Assembly (NCBI GenBank): GCA_036426205.1 | Contig: CM071579.1 | Location: 12,616,071-12,680,070 of the forward strand | Source of the DNA: Ascaphus truei | Lineage: Eukaryota; Chordata; Amphibia; Anura; Ascaphidae | DNA: 64,000 nucleotides | Reading direction: 5' to 3' | Shown: positions 43,193 to 55,060 of the stretch, piece by piece | Layout: each line of letters begins with the position of its first letter | Position numbering within the stretch: the stretch's first letter is position 1 | Program-made: the position numbers and the translations under genes | The notes under the pieces: model-generated | Seen by the model: only the letters and a program-made list of their open reading frames with translations | Databases searched by the model: none | What the model was told of the DNA's origin: nothing

Positions 43193-44608
43193 CTTTGCTA
43201 TTCAAGCAATTTAAAAAAATAAATTAACATGGGGTTGAAGCAGGGTGTCTTTGAAGCTGTACCCCATTCATTTCAGCTCCTGGGACCCCCTGCTTCCCGA
43301 GATACAAACCTCCAAAAGGGGGTGCTGGTATCTTGGCAAAGTTTAAAGCTCCCGCTGTCACGATGACACCAACTTTTATCAACACATTTATATTTCTGGG
43401 TACTTGATTGAACAGAACAAGTTGCAAAATAAATTGTGATTTAATTCCTTAATAGACAAACACACGACATCTGCAGAATACACTTAAAACAACACTCACT
43501 GGGATAAGAGAACGAAATAAATTGTCCTTGGAGCGAAAAAAATTGTCCTTTGCTAGCCAGTGCAAGAAATGCAGCCTTGGTTTTAAAAGTCCTGTGCTTA
43601 TTAACCCCTTCACTCCTGGACTGGTTGCTGCTGTACTGGAACAAAGTCTTGCATCTTTACATCATGGATTACAATTCAGTAATCACACTGGGAATAATTG
43701 GGAAGCCACATTTATAGACTGCCCAAAGCTATCTTTAACATGTGGATCCAATCCCCTCGTGGGAACAAAAAAACCCACGAATAGCCAAGTGACCCACAGT
43801 TCCTAAGACCGGTCCAAAGGGCTGTCCGGTGGGCAGGGCACATGGGTCAGGTTGACGCCCATGCCACTTAGCATACCTGGACTACACCCATTTCTTGGGG
43901 CCACTGTGTCTGGTCTCTGACTCCAAGGTGTCACTAGCCTGACATCTGCTGTGCATCAGTATGCCAGTATTGTATACATTATGGGCCTCTGGGTCTTGTC
44001 ATAATTGACACTCTTTTATACAGGGGGACTCTAAATCTGTGGGAGCCTTTTGAGGCTCCATCATAAAAATAATTACAACCCTTTGAGGCTTGGTCATAAA
44101 AATTCCAAAGCTCATTCACCCATATCACAGCTGGAGGTCCAAGTAATTCCTGCTAGGACTTACAAAAAAAATACATCCTGCCTTACATTTAAGATCTGCT
44201 ATCATGTGTTGGTTAGAGGGTATGGCAAGCAATGCATCTTGTCTTTTACCATCGCAGACAGGGAATGGCCTGCAAATGGGGAATAAAAATGGCGGGGATA
44301 GGGCAACAACAGTAATGCATGGCAAATCAGGTATTAACCCTTTCCTCCCCGTCACACCCGCATCATGTGGGCCAATTGGAAGTGGAACCTGAGGACATCA
44401 CGGCTTCCTATTGGCCCGCAGGGTGCGGGAGCTTTGAAACACCGCCATTATGTGATCCCTACTAGCCGAGCAGAGCGGCTACTGGCACCCATTTCGGAGG
44501 TAAGAATCTCTGGAAGCAGGGGGTGTCCCCAGAGCTGAAATTAATGGGCTTCAGCTACCGAGACTCCCTGCTTAATTTTTCTTTTAATCGCCCGCTTGGA
44601 TTGCCTCT
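43193..44608. mobile_element. piggyBac-like MITE interrupted by a solo LTR
   Basis: The left half (43193-43355: GGGGTTGAAGCAGGGTGTC, GGGGGTGCTGGTATCTTGGC) and right half (44357-44608: CATGTGGGCCAATTGGAAG, CGCCCGCTTGGATTGCC) together match the intact MITE at 40602-41023. The TTAA flanks have decayed. Confidence 0.78.
43356..44356 (-). mobile_element. Solo LTR, 1001 bp, perfect CCCGC duplication, nested in a MITE
   Basis: TGTCACGATGACACC...CCCCGTCACA flanked by CCCGC at 43351-43355 and 44357-44361. Removing the LTR and one CCCGC restores continuity with the intact MITE at 40602, which independently confirms both borders. The - orientation is inferred from the TGTGACGGGG start on that strand. 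Confidence 0.92.
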
Positions 44609-45184
44609 TTATAGAGATCAGTGTTAATCAAAAGGTTATAGAACATGTTACTGTGTTTGCTAGGCATATGGTATAATATATTTCAGTGCAGGTGCAGTAA
44701 GAGACATTTATAAAACCTTGAAAAGTCCACCGAGTACAACCCAATATTGGAGCATATAGTTCAGTGTCTAGCAGAACAGAGATACAAATATGATTTATTT
44801 TTCAGGTGTTGTCATTTCAGTGCTTGTATCAAATAAGTCTGTACATGTAGTCCTCCAATATTAAGCATCTTTTGTTCAAAGTTTGCTACTTCCTCTTAGG
44901 TCCTTGAGCAGGCAAAGTTGATACCAGCACAGTCGCACAAATGCGAGCACCCATTTATAATGCCATCAAGTTATTCCTCCGCTGATGACTCCTGTTGCTT
45001 ATCAGATGTTTTGTTGCCCGAGGCACAGGTAGATAATGTAATTTGTCCCAAGTCACAAGCAATTGGCAGTCTAGAGTAGGTTCCTAAACCTTTAGAGTCC
45101 CTAATGACATACTAATTATAGCATGGTTCCTGAACCCAAGGGACCCTTGTGACATACCAGGTACATCATGGGCACTTGCTCATT
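44609..45184. other. Intronic sequence, nothing recognised
   Basis: No feature that I can support. Confidence 0.45.
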
Positions 45185-45192
45185 ATCTAGGG

Positions 45193-45375
45193 CAGGGGTG
45201 CTCAACTTCAGCTTCAGCACAGGTGGCTCAATCAGAGGCTCAGCCAAAGACTGAGCCTCTGATTGCACCACCTGTGCTGAAGCAGGGACTGATTGAGCCA
45301 CCTGTGCTGTAGCAGGGATATCCTTAAAACCTGACCTGTTGGAGGAGGCTTGAGGACTGGAGTTGAACACCCCTG
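45193..45375. mobile_element. hAT-type MITE, 'CAGGGGTG' family, 8-bp TSD
   Basis: CAGGGGTGCTCAACTTCAG...CTGGAGTTGAACACCCCTG, flanked by ATCTAGGG (45185-45192) and ATCTAGAG (45376-45383), 7 of 8 identical. An internal duplication of GGCTCAATCAGAGGCTCAG and its inverse makes a small hairpin. Confidence 0.9.
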
Positions 45376-45383
45376 ATCTAGAG

Positions 45384-46239
45384 ACAGATCGGGCTGACCA
45401 CTCTGACCGAGTGGCCAACCCAATCCAAAACAGAAGTAGAGCTCCCACCATTTCTATTACTGGCATCTGGCCACCAGTCGTGACATGTGATCGCTCCAGG
45501 AGTGGTCACATGGCATCACCTCGGCACTATAAAAGGTTAATGGTCAGGGCCTTATAGTCACAAGGCCACTTCAGCCACTTTAATGCGTGTTCTGCGCTGC
45601 TGAATTAGTCACTGCAGATTATATTATTAGTTCTCATCCATCAGTAACCACTTACATGTAGGATCATGTTTTCCAAAGAAGGTCAGTAGGTGGCTCCCTA
45701 AACTCCACCTCTCTTCCTGTGCATATTTTAGCAGGAGAATTATCCAAAAGTTTCTCCCCTGCCTGAGCCTTGACAGTTCCTCATTATTAATTAATATCTG
45801 TCAGCCGGTCTGCTGTCAGACCACAAAATATGTCGCCATGCATGTATTCCACCTAATCAGTTTGTGTCTCATCTCGCGTCCCTACTGCGTGCGCTTAGAA
45901 ATAGGACTTTTCAAAGTTATAATACGAATGCTAATTGAAATCCTACATTCTGTAATTGCTTTTTAAATCAACAAAGACAGCAATGAAACAATCTTTGATT
46001 AATTGATCATCAAACGCTAGAACTAATCCTGGTTGTTTTAAGAATGTATAAATCTTGTTAACGGTTGTTATTTTACAGCTAATGGTATCCGGAAGAGATA
46101 TAAAAAATTTCAGGAAACTCTTTAAAGATCTCAGCAATTCTACGTTCCCTTTTACTTGCTGTTTATTTTTTACATTAAAAGAGCAATGTTAATTGAATAT
46201 TATTCGTTGGTAATATTCCAAATGGCGGTGGTGCGCCAA
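45384..46239. other. Intronic sequence, nothing recognised
   Basis: No feature that I can support. Confidence 0.45.
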
Positions 46240-46425
46240 TATTTGGTATTATATTAGGTTTCCTAAGGAATATAGTTCTCTAGTTGGTGCTACCCTGAGG
46301 AAGCTCACAGAACTGAGTGAAACGCGTTGGGTGGGATTTCCTCGTGCCTATAGCCTCCCCTCCAATCCTGCAAGCAGAAGCCGAAACCAGAGCCTCCCTG
46401 ATCCTCTCTGACAAGACTTTATCTG
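46240..46425 (+). repeat. Hammerhead-bearing repeat fragment
   Basis: A non-coding segment around the motif at 46295-46328. It gives way on the right to the LTR fragment at 46430. The limits are approximate. Confidence 0.45.
46295..46328 (+). ncRNA. Hammerhead-ribozyme-like motif, copy 7 (canonical core)
   Basis: On the + strand: core CTGAGGA (46295-46301, exact CUGANGA), an extra A, stem II GCTCA/TGAGT with loop CAGAAC, GAAA (46319-46322), palindromic ACGCGT, then T at 46328. Helix I can form between CTACC just before the core and GGGTGG just after, with a one-base bulge. It is the only + strand copy with a C3-G8 core. Confidence 0.58.
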
Positions 46426-46429
46426 CAAA

Positions 46430-46660
46430 ACCCACCTTGAAACTCTTAGCCTAGCAATCTCTGCTTGCTGGCACACCTGGAAAGGTAAAAACACACAAAA
46501 AATAGTTATTGTGGCATAATTTACAGCAATGCATTTACAATCACTGTGCTCAAGAGCTGACACTCCCGAACCCCAATATATGGATCAGAGGACCCAAATG
46601 GGCTTAAACGTTTATTGTGAACCTGGTTACCCCCTCGCTGTCACACTCTCCTCCATTGAT
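46430..46660 (-). mobile_element. LTR fragment related to the 53163-54674 solo LTR
   Basis: Shares TGAAACTC.TAGCCT, CACCTGGAAAGGTAAAA, AAGAGCTGACACTC, GAACCTGGTTACCCCCTCGC and the CACACTC end with 54455-54680. Only the right end of the LTR is recognisable. Confidence 0.72.
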
Positions 46661-48736
46661 GTCAGTTACGCGGAAGTGCGGTCGCGGATCAACAGAGGAG
46701 AAACCGGCAACTGCAGGAACGAGTGTTCGGGACGGTGCGTCTTTAGACCCAGAGTGGTGGCATTGCTTTTACTTACCTGGGGCATGCGAGTGTACTCTAT
46801 TCACTGCTCTTGTGAATATTTTACCTTTATAAAACATTATGTCTACATCTCTTTTCTCCACATTAACATTGGGAGCTTACACTCATACAAATGTCCTAAT
46901 AGAAAAGACCAAGACTCGATATACTGTAACACTGAAAACGCCTGATTTTTTTTTCTGACACTGGGTGAGTGAGCAATTTATAATAATTCTGAGCACAATT
47001 TACCACCAGCAGCAATTTTGCACTATGTATATTTTTTCTTTTTTTTTTTGACCCTGGAGAGGTTTGCGCTTTGGAGTTTTTGCTGACTTATCTAAATGTG
47101 GCAGAAATGATGCCCTGCATCCCCTAGCCCCAGAGAAGTGTGTTACTGTGGATCTGCTATGCTATGACAGTGGAATGCTGTACCTAAAGCTATCTAGCCA
47201 TCTCTGGAACTACAGTATGTCGTAGTTTAATTATTGATACTTGAATGAGATTGTGGAGACCCGTGGCCTGCAGCTGCAGACCACGGAGAGCTCTAGGAAA
47301 ATTCCCAAAGCAAAACTAGAAAGTTTGTAACTGATTTGTCGCGCACTTACACCTTCACAACTAAAATGTGAATGTGGAGGAAACACCACAGACCTGTTGT
47401 TCTTCTACGGTTTTTGTTCCCTGGCGAAGTTCTGCATTATAGCTTTTGGAATCATAACAAAAATATTTCTATCTAATAATTGCAGCTTGAGCAAAAACAA
47501 TGAGAATCGCAATACCGCACGTGGGAGGTTGGGGCACATGCCTTCAGAATATACCCTGTATGTCTGAGGCTGTCCGACTGGGTTAGCAAAGCTACCAAAT
47601 GCAGCCATTTATCTGACATGATCTGACTATATGGAACTGCTAGTAGATACGCCTCCCGTGGATTTAGGACATTTACTTCTCATGTCACAGTAGCATACTG
47701 TAGCATGCTATTTTTGTTGGAACAATGACCACTTGTGAACATACTGCCATATTTATTCATATAGGTTGGGCAGAGCGAAGAAAACCGTGTTGCTGGGTTT
47801 GGATTGGATAACTAAGCCTCTTGGATAGTTGAACTTGCCTGAAATGCCAAGTCTTTCAAACTTGCCAAAAGAAACATGTTGTCCACCTAGTCTGTATGTT
47901 CAAAGGGACAGTTAATTACAGCAAGCCCTTTGCTAATGGCTTTTTACTCAGCTCTTCGGTTATTTTCCATCTGCTCTTGTTGCTTTTGCATCTGTTGCCA
48001 GCCACCGCGCGGAAGTAAACGTTTGATAAGAGTGCGCACTAATAAATTTGTCACTGTGTGATAATGCTAAGTCTGCTGTGCAGCTCCATGTATGTGCTGT
48101 AATATTGTCTTTAAAATGGAAATACTTGTAGCCTGGTCATGCTGCGTATCTGAATTGAAAAAGCAATCTTGGTTTCCCAATGTCTGTGCTTTTAATGGCA
48201 TTCTCAGAATTAGCATTTCTTTCTCTTGCTCGGTTCCCGTGCTTCAGGTGTGATTAAGCTGACGGGAAAGGTGTGCTTAGTGCTATCCATAGCAGAAAAA
48301 AAAGACATTTTAACTGATATTTAAAGCAGCAACCCCCGCCCCCCCCCCTCCCAGACGCCTACACGAGTTGAAGTCATATAATGTTAGTATCTTGTCGCCT
48401 GAGCAATGTTCTGCTCTTCGAAAAAAAAAAAAAAATGATTTTTTCATCTCTAGCATCTGAGGTTAGCGCGGTGACTGCATCAGGCGCTGGGGAGACATCC
48501 ATTTTAACCTCCCCCAGACACACAATATTTCAAACACGAGAGAGACACTGACTCTCCTAAAACAATAAATACATCAAATGCAAACCAAGTGGCGATCAAC
48601 GCGGACTAGTGCTATACAATATCAATCTTCTTGACATTGTTGTGTTTGTATCGGGGCTCCTTTGTTTATCTTAAACACTCCCATTTTAGTGTCCCAGGCT
48701 GTTGGATATTTGTGTTGATGAACAGTCCTTAGGAGA
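46661..48736. other. Intronic sequence, nothing recognised
   Basis: Two kilobases without a recognisable family. Homopolymers occur near 47032, 48338 and 48421. Confidence 0.5.
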
Positions 48737-48915
48737 AATATATATATATAATATATATATATATATATAAACAAAAGAGGAAAAAAGGGTCAAAAACTGG
48801 AGCACTCAAACTCAGAACTGATTTGATTGCGGCATCTATTCTGTGTTCTATATCTATATATATATCTATATATATATAGATATATATATAGATATATATA
48901 TAGATATATATATTA
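48737..48915. repeat. TA and TATC/GATA microsatellites
   Basis: A TA run at 48737-48769 and a self-complementary TATATC...GATATA array at 48849-48915, separated by 80 bp of ordinary sequence. Confidence 0.93.
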
Positions 48916-49129
48916 ATACATAATGAAATGATTAAGCTTTACAGTTTAGCTATGTATGTGTAAAGCAGATTAAAGCAAAGTTACATTGCAAGTTATTTAG
49001 GATGTTCTAAACGTATAATGGCCTTTCCCAGACCTCAGATTTATTTCTTTAGTAAATGCTTGAAGCTGGTGGTCTTGAGTTGACCGCTACATTTTAACCC
49101 CACTCCCTACTCAATAAGATTCAGGACAA

Positions 49130-49479
49130 CTAAATGGGTTCAAATGGCCATACTACACCCTCCTTAAATGGCCATAACATACTTCCTCCGCCCCATCTAT
49201 TTTTCTCTGCCCTCTCTCCCTCTCCCCTTACCCATCTCTCTCTCTCTCCCCCACAATCTCTCTTACTCTGCTTCCCCCCCCTTCCTCCCTTCTCTCCTTC
49301 CCCCCTCCTCCCCCTTCTCCTCCTTTTCCTCTCTCTCTCCAAGCCTATCTTCCGAGTTTGGACCGCCTGACCGGGCCCCCTTCAAGCGCCAGGCCTGCGA
49401 CAGATGAACTTGTGCTCTCCCCCCCCCCCCCCACCTGTTGGTGGGCCAGCAAATGGCCACAACTTTATTAGTAAATATT
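49130..49479. repeat. CT-rich low-complexity tract
   Basis: 49195-49340 is mostly C/T on the + strand, with a C14 run near 49420. Ser/Pro/Leu and Glu/Arg/Gly ORFs are artefacts. Confidence 0.85.
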
Positions 49480-49905
49480 AAATGTAATTAAATCCTTAAG
49501 AACTCTTGGATGTATGCCATCGGGGCCAGGTGCCTTATTTATTTTAATTTTATCAAGCTGCCTATGAACTACTCCCTCAGTTCACCAATTTTTCATTAAT
49601 ATGGAGGTTGTGGCTTCCTCCTGCGGCACTACTATTGAACTTGATTCTTCCCTGGTAAATACAGAGGCAAAAAAATTGTCTAATACCTCTGCTTTTGCCT
49701 TATCTCCAATAATCTGCCTGCCCATCTCACACTGAAAGGCTCCTATATTCTCTTTTCTCATTTTTTGGTTATTAAGGTACTTAAAGAACTTTTTAGGGTT
49801 GATTTTACTTTGTGTTGCAATCCTTTTTTCATGATATATTTTTGTTAATTTGATGGCCCTTTTGCAACTTTTGTTTCATTCCTTATAATTCTCCGTCCCT
49901 TCTAA
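49480..49905 (-). mobile_element. CR1 LINE fragment (reverse transcriptase N-terminal part), antisense
   Basis: In - strand frames, stretches correspond to the CR1 RT start, including a K.A.GPDGIHP-like region decayed to 'HLAPMAYIQEFL' (49500-49545) and the upstream linker. Stops and frameshifts abound. A second, independent CR1 copy from the one at 1-700. Confidence 0.72.
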
Positions 49906-49911
49906 CTGTAA

Positions 49912-50246
49912 GGCCGCGTCCATGCTGCTTGCGCGCACGCACGAGAGAGAACTGCGCAATGAATCACATTAGAGTAATGTGATCGTGTATAGTGCATGTG
50001 AGCGTTGTCCGGAGAGCTGCTTGCGGAGACAAACTTTTTTTGTCTTTGCGGCACGACGGGCTGGTCACGTGAGCGGTTCGCTCAATGAGGGCGAACCAGC
50101 TCCATGATGTCACGGCCGCGCCCCCTGAAATGCCCCCGACACGCCTCCCTGGTGCATCTACCTACAGGACAAGAATTGCCCCAGCTATATGCGGGCGTGA
50201 CATTACGGCGCTCAACTGCGTGCGCAAGCAGCATGGACATGGAATC
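49912..50246. mobile_element. Harbinger-type MITE with TAA flanks
   Basis: Termini GGCCGCGTCCATGCTGCTTG and the inverse CAAGCAGCATGGACATGG are flanked by TAA at 49909-49911 and 50247-50249. The interior has GTGAGCGGTTCGCTCAATGA followed by GGGCGAACC, shared with the MITEs at 3531 and 59104. Confidence 0.68.
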
Positions 50247-50421
50247 TAAATTCACACGTGATACAAAACAGCACTTGAAATCAAACAGTCATACAGTCAC
50301 ACAGACCAGGACACACAAGCTCAGGGTTGGTTATAATTCTCTGTTTTAACCTGTAACAGTTACCCTTGTTCTATTGTCTCACAAAGGTTCTGTGCATGTG
50401 CAGTTAGAGGAGCTTCTAGCT

Positions 50422-50738
50422 CAGTGGTTTTCAACAGGGGTTCCAAGGAACCTTTGGGTTCCCTGCAGTTTTCAGGTCATTTGAAAATTGTTCCCAATAA
50501 AGAAGAATTTACAATGCATATGATCTCAGGTGCGCTATTAGAGAGGGTTGGGGTTCATTACAATGTATCTGATCTCAGACGTGCAATTAGAGAGGGTTGG
50601 GGTTCCTTACAATGCATCTGATCTCAGGCGCGCTATTACAGAGGGTTGGGGTTCCTTACAATGCATCTGACCACAGATACACTATTAGAGAGGGTTGGGA
50701 TAGGGTTCCTTAACTAAAAAAAATCTTGAAAGCTACTG
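50422..50738. mobile_element. hAT-type MITE with perfect 8-bp TSD and internal 49-bp tandem repeats
   Basis: CAGTGGTTTTCAACAGGGG...AAAGCTACTG flanked by TTCTAGCT at 50414-50421 and 50739-50746. Inside, four imperfect copies of a roughly 49-bp unit (TTACAATGCATCTGATCTCA, GGCGCGCTATTAGAGAGGGTT) fill 50508-50705. Confidence 0.92.
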
Positions 50739-51039
50739 TTCTAGCTACTGTATTGCTTCCAGCTCTTCTTATATGATTCTGCATATTGAATTGTACAGAC
50801 ACAATGAAACCATGCCCCAGAGGTTTTACCATGTCATTTTGGTGTAGGGAACTGTACAAATATGGGGCTATAGTAAGTGGCGTTCACTGTGTCTTGGTTT
50901 ATCTTGAGAAAGATCCAAAAGAGGACCAAAACATTGCTGCTTACGGTAAAATAAATCCCTACATTCACCAAGAACCTGCGAGTGCCTGTCTATTAACTCT
51001 TCTACATTGCGTTTTTACTATAGCCCCCGGGCGAGTAAA

Positions 51040-51192
51040 CTATGTTACGGGAGTGCCGCATAAGATGCTGCTAACAACTTTATTCTGTGCAATCTATTCA
51101 AAATTCTGCTACTAGAATTTCACTTTCTCCCAAAACAATCTTTGCTCATCTCCGCCTTAAATCCCTCTCCTGGTTTCCCATCAAATTTCGGA
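51040..51192 (+). mobile_element. LINE (L2/CR1-like) reverse-transcriptase fragment
   Basis: Frames give IYSKFCY, then a SLSWFPIKF-like end (CCCTCTCCTGGTTTCCCATC), the pattern QNSAAR...LHWLPI of non-LTR RTs. Short and decayed. Confidence 0.5.
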
Positions 51193-53097
51193 GTAGAGGA
51201 GCCACTGGGAGAGTGGATAAGTAATATTTATAAAGTAATAGCACAGACCAGGCCCCCTGTTTATTATGTTGTAGATAGGGAACATGCCTTTAAAGTCAGG
51301 ATCCCATAAGAAGATTAAGGGAGTCCAATATAAGCTTTGAAGAATGCAAATAGCATGCCACAGAGGACCTTAGTAACGAGGACTGCTGGGTGCCAGTGGA
51401 TCAGCTCTAACAGCAGATCTGCATTAATAGCGCTCTCCAGTGGCAGGGAAGTGGCAGTTCACACACCGACAAAAGATATTAGGATCACTTGTACAGGACC
51501 CGCTAGGAGCCCCAATAGGACTAGCATTTCAGGGATAATACAGAGGGATATCCTGAACAGAAGAAAAGGGGGCCCGGGTCTCAGAACAGTTGAGCAACTA
51601 AGATCTATACCTCCCTCTGAGTGTTATGAGTGGACATTCATGGAAGCGCATAAAGCATCGATAACAATAAAGAAATATTGAGATATTACAACATTGTATA
51701 AAGTATGGTGTGTGATCCCCGCGCCTGGGGACCTGAATAATACTGTAGACTTTTGTATGACAAAAGTTCCTGGCGCCCATTATTCTACAACCTTGCTACC
51801 TCATCGCTCAGCCGGCTGAATCCGGCCCCGGAGTCAAGGTATCCCATGCGGAGTAGCCATACATAACACACCAATGTAATCTCCCTCGGAGTCGGGCAGC
51901 GAGGGTTACACACATAGAATTGTCAGCTACAAATCTGGTGCACGAAACAGCACCCCATTGAGAAAAAGAAAGGGATCGCAAAGCAATGGAGCATTTTCTT
52001 GCATAAGTTTTGCAGGTGGAAGACTTTAATAAATACACCCTAAGTGACTTGCCCAAGTCATATAAATCTCCCATCAATATTCACCCCGGCCTCTTCCACT
52101 TCAAAGACACTGCTGATGGCACAATGCAACTGTCTCATCTGTTTTGTATGTTTGCTTTGCCACAAAATATTTTTATTCATGCTATGTGCAGTAAGTGCTG
52201 TCCTATAATTGCAAAGACAAATAAGTCATTCCCTTTTACTGCAGACATGCATTTTTACTTCATTCATTGTGGCTGACTAGCATTGGCAAAAGGTTAGTAA
52301 TATAGTATGTGGAATTAATAACCCTCCCATTTATTGTACAGCCATATACAACCATTTTCAGGCTGTGCACAGCTAGACTGTCATTTTAATACAGTAATCA
52401 CTTGATTATCATGTTATTTTACTTATGGATATACTGTAGCACACCTCCCACTGGTAATGTTCACAATGGAAATATTAAACATAGCTTACGTCACAAAGGG
52501 AAGGGTTCTCACAACACCTCTGAATATCAAAATATGGAATTACGTTATAACTTGTAATTACTTATCCCCTTGTTTTAAATGTGTTCCATTTGTGCAATAC
52601 CGCAGTTCTAGCAATATCCTACATGTGTTTGTTTTTTTTGTTTTTTTAATAAATCCGTTCTGTACTATGAGCAAATACTTGTAGCACTTTAAAAAATACA
52701 TTTTTAATGTATTCTAATGTAACAAGCATTTTTGTTTCTATAGAAACCATTTACAAAGTCACATCCCCTTCCTCTTCTGAGACAGGCTCTGGCACACCCC
52801 TTTGCCCTCTCTCTAGCAGTGCACCAATTGTATCTAGTGCCTGTCTGGTCACATGATCTTCCCCACAGAACTTTGCATCTGCAGCACTAACAGTGATTTA
52901 GTGAGCCCCCCGAGCCGAATCTTTGCCGATCGATCACAGGAGAACAGATTGATCGGCTACTTAGCTAACTACTTGTCAGTGTGCAGATTGTATTGATGCA
53001 CATATTGAATGGGAAAAAAATGATTATTTTTTTTAACGGCAGCTTGAACTGCAGCTTTAATTGTCTGTAAATTTACTCTGTGTGTGATTCCACAGCA
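51193..53097. other. Intronic sequence, nothing firmly recognised
   Basis: The 114-residue ORF at 51337-51681 shows no recognisable domain. No RNA gene or repeat class that I can support. Confidence 0.45.
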
Positions 53098-55060
53098 TGC
53101 TCAATTATTTATTTATTTACAAAATGTTTTACCAGGAAGTAATACATTGACAGTTACCTCTCTGTGCCGTTACAGTCCTTAAAACACAGTTTGCAGTTGA
53201 CCGGGACTTGTCCCGAAATGTCCTGGAACTCAAATCGGCAGGAAGTTCCACACGCCACCGCTGGATAAACTCCAGAGCGTTGAAATAGTTTGACCGCGAG
53301 TAAGTCCCAAACCTCCTGGAACTCAAATCGGCGTGTAGTTCCAGCCGGGACCGCTACGTTCAATTTGTAGAACTTGGCCGCAAAAAGTCGAGACTTAGAA
53401 AATATTTCAGCTCTAAATCCTTGAAGCTGGCTCGCTGCTATTTCTCACAGCATCTTTTGGCGATTTCGAATTTGCCGCTGCTGTCTTGGCGCTTAAAATT
53501 CTCTGAGCTGATTGGTTGCTAGGTTTCTTATAGGATTTCGTTCACAAAATACCTCAACCAATCAGAGCATGGGAATATTTCCACCAGCCTATCAGTGATT
53601 CGCCGGTACCCTGAAGCTGGGCGGGCACGGATTTCAATTCTGCCAAGGGGCATGTGCCAGCCTGGCACCTCTGCCACTTAGCATATTGAACCCACCCGTT
53701 GGGCTAGGCTCCTCAGAGTCTGGGGCCGGGCAAATGGTTGCCGGATAGTAGTTATTCATGCCAGGACGTGGGTACTCAAGCATAACTCCAGTACTCCCTA
53801 ACACCTTGGCATCTCTGAGACTTTCAAGTCCGGGACCCGAGCAGACTCAGTGGCACCAAGCCTGGTGGCCATCTGGTCTCTCGGAACCAGGGACTTGGAA
53901 ATTCCCCAGCTCATATACAGTGCATAAAACATATATACTTTTTATACACCATGTTAGAAGAATTTTGGGAGATTCTTATCTCGTCCCCTTGGATCTACTG
54001 AAAAGGCACGCATGTTCATTTTCAGAGCTCCTAGACCTTCTTATAAGAAGTTTACTAAAAAGTTTAGGTTAAGTTTCAGAGTTGCTGCTATTGTACCGAA
54101 GCTGGACTTAGAAATAATTTTACTCTCGCATCCTCATGGATGGTTGGAGACACTCCGAACCCCTATACCGTGTGTTTGGGCATATACTGCAGGGGACTCC
54201 CCTAAACCAGGAAGCTCTGACTCTACCCGGGATACGCGTATCCCTATGCCCACTTTTACCTTTCTGGTCTGTGCTGAAGCAGGGCATCCTGGCGGTGAGC
54301 CGCGTAACTGCTTTTCAGGGAGGACTTTGTCCGGAGGTCTGTGTCTACATGTACTCGGGAATCTGACTCTGCTCCCGGCTACATTTTTGGGGTGGCCAGC
54401 AACTCTGCACCCCGTCTAGCTAGACACAATCCGAGAACACTTTTACCGCGAAGTCTCCCCTGAAACTCATAGCCTGAGAATCTCCACTGGTTAGCACTCC
54501 TGGAAAGGCAAAAGACACACAATTTCTTTGTCGAATATTTTACATACAATGCCTGGCAGTACATATACAACAGTCAGGCCCAAGAGCTGACACTCTAGGA
54601 CCCCAAAACATGGATCGGGGGCAACCAAGTGGGCTCGACCTTTATTAGTGAGCCTGGTTACCCCCTCACCATCACACTCGTTTTCAAGTATGTCCTGGGT
54701 ATAGAGTTAAGATGACAAACAATACATGGTTACAAATACAGTTACATAAGTGAACAGGGTATATACATTATATACAAGACACAGCATGCATAGTTAGAGA
54801 GAATATATATTATCGGCGTATGTACAGTAACAGTTACAGACCAGATTAAAATGTGAGAGAGCTTTATTTTTTAAAGAACTTTGCCTGGTGAGAGTTTCCG
54901 GTAGATTGTTCTAGTTTTGGGGTGCACGGTAAGAGGAGGAGCGACCAGATACTGTGCTGAACCTTGAAACCATGAAAAGTCTTTTGCAGTCAGATCTCAG
55001 ATGATAAGTGCTGCATGTGGTAGGGAGTGAGGAGCTTGTTCAGATAGACATTATTGTGTA
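53098..55060. repeat. Unclassified dispersed repeat split by a solo LTR
   Basis: The left piece (53098-53162: TTTACCAGGAAGTAATACATT) and right piece (54680-55060: TTTTCAAGTATGTCCTGGGTA, CATGGTTACAAATACAGTTAC, AGTTTTGGGGTGCACGGTAAG) join when the LTR is removed. The start also occurs in antisense at 11130-11180. LINE-like but unassigned. Confidence 0.65.
53163..54674 (-). mobile_element. Solo LTR, 1.5 kb
   Basis: TGTGCCGTTACAG...CCCTCACCATCA, flanked by CTCTC (53158-53162) and CACTC (54675-54679), 4 of 5 identical. It interrupts a repeat whose halves join cleanly. AATAAA near 54639 on the - strand hints at orientation. Internal duplicates CTGGAACTCAAATCGGC lie at 53222 and 53317. A related fragment is at 46430. 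Confidence 0.75.

Noticed and set aside
51337..51681. 114-residue ORF as a gene
   Set aside because: No recognisable domain, no splice or promoter context, and unremarkable length for random sequence of this composition.
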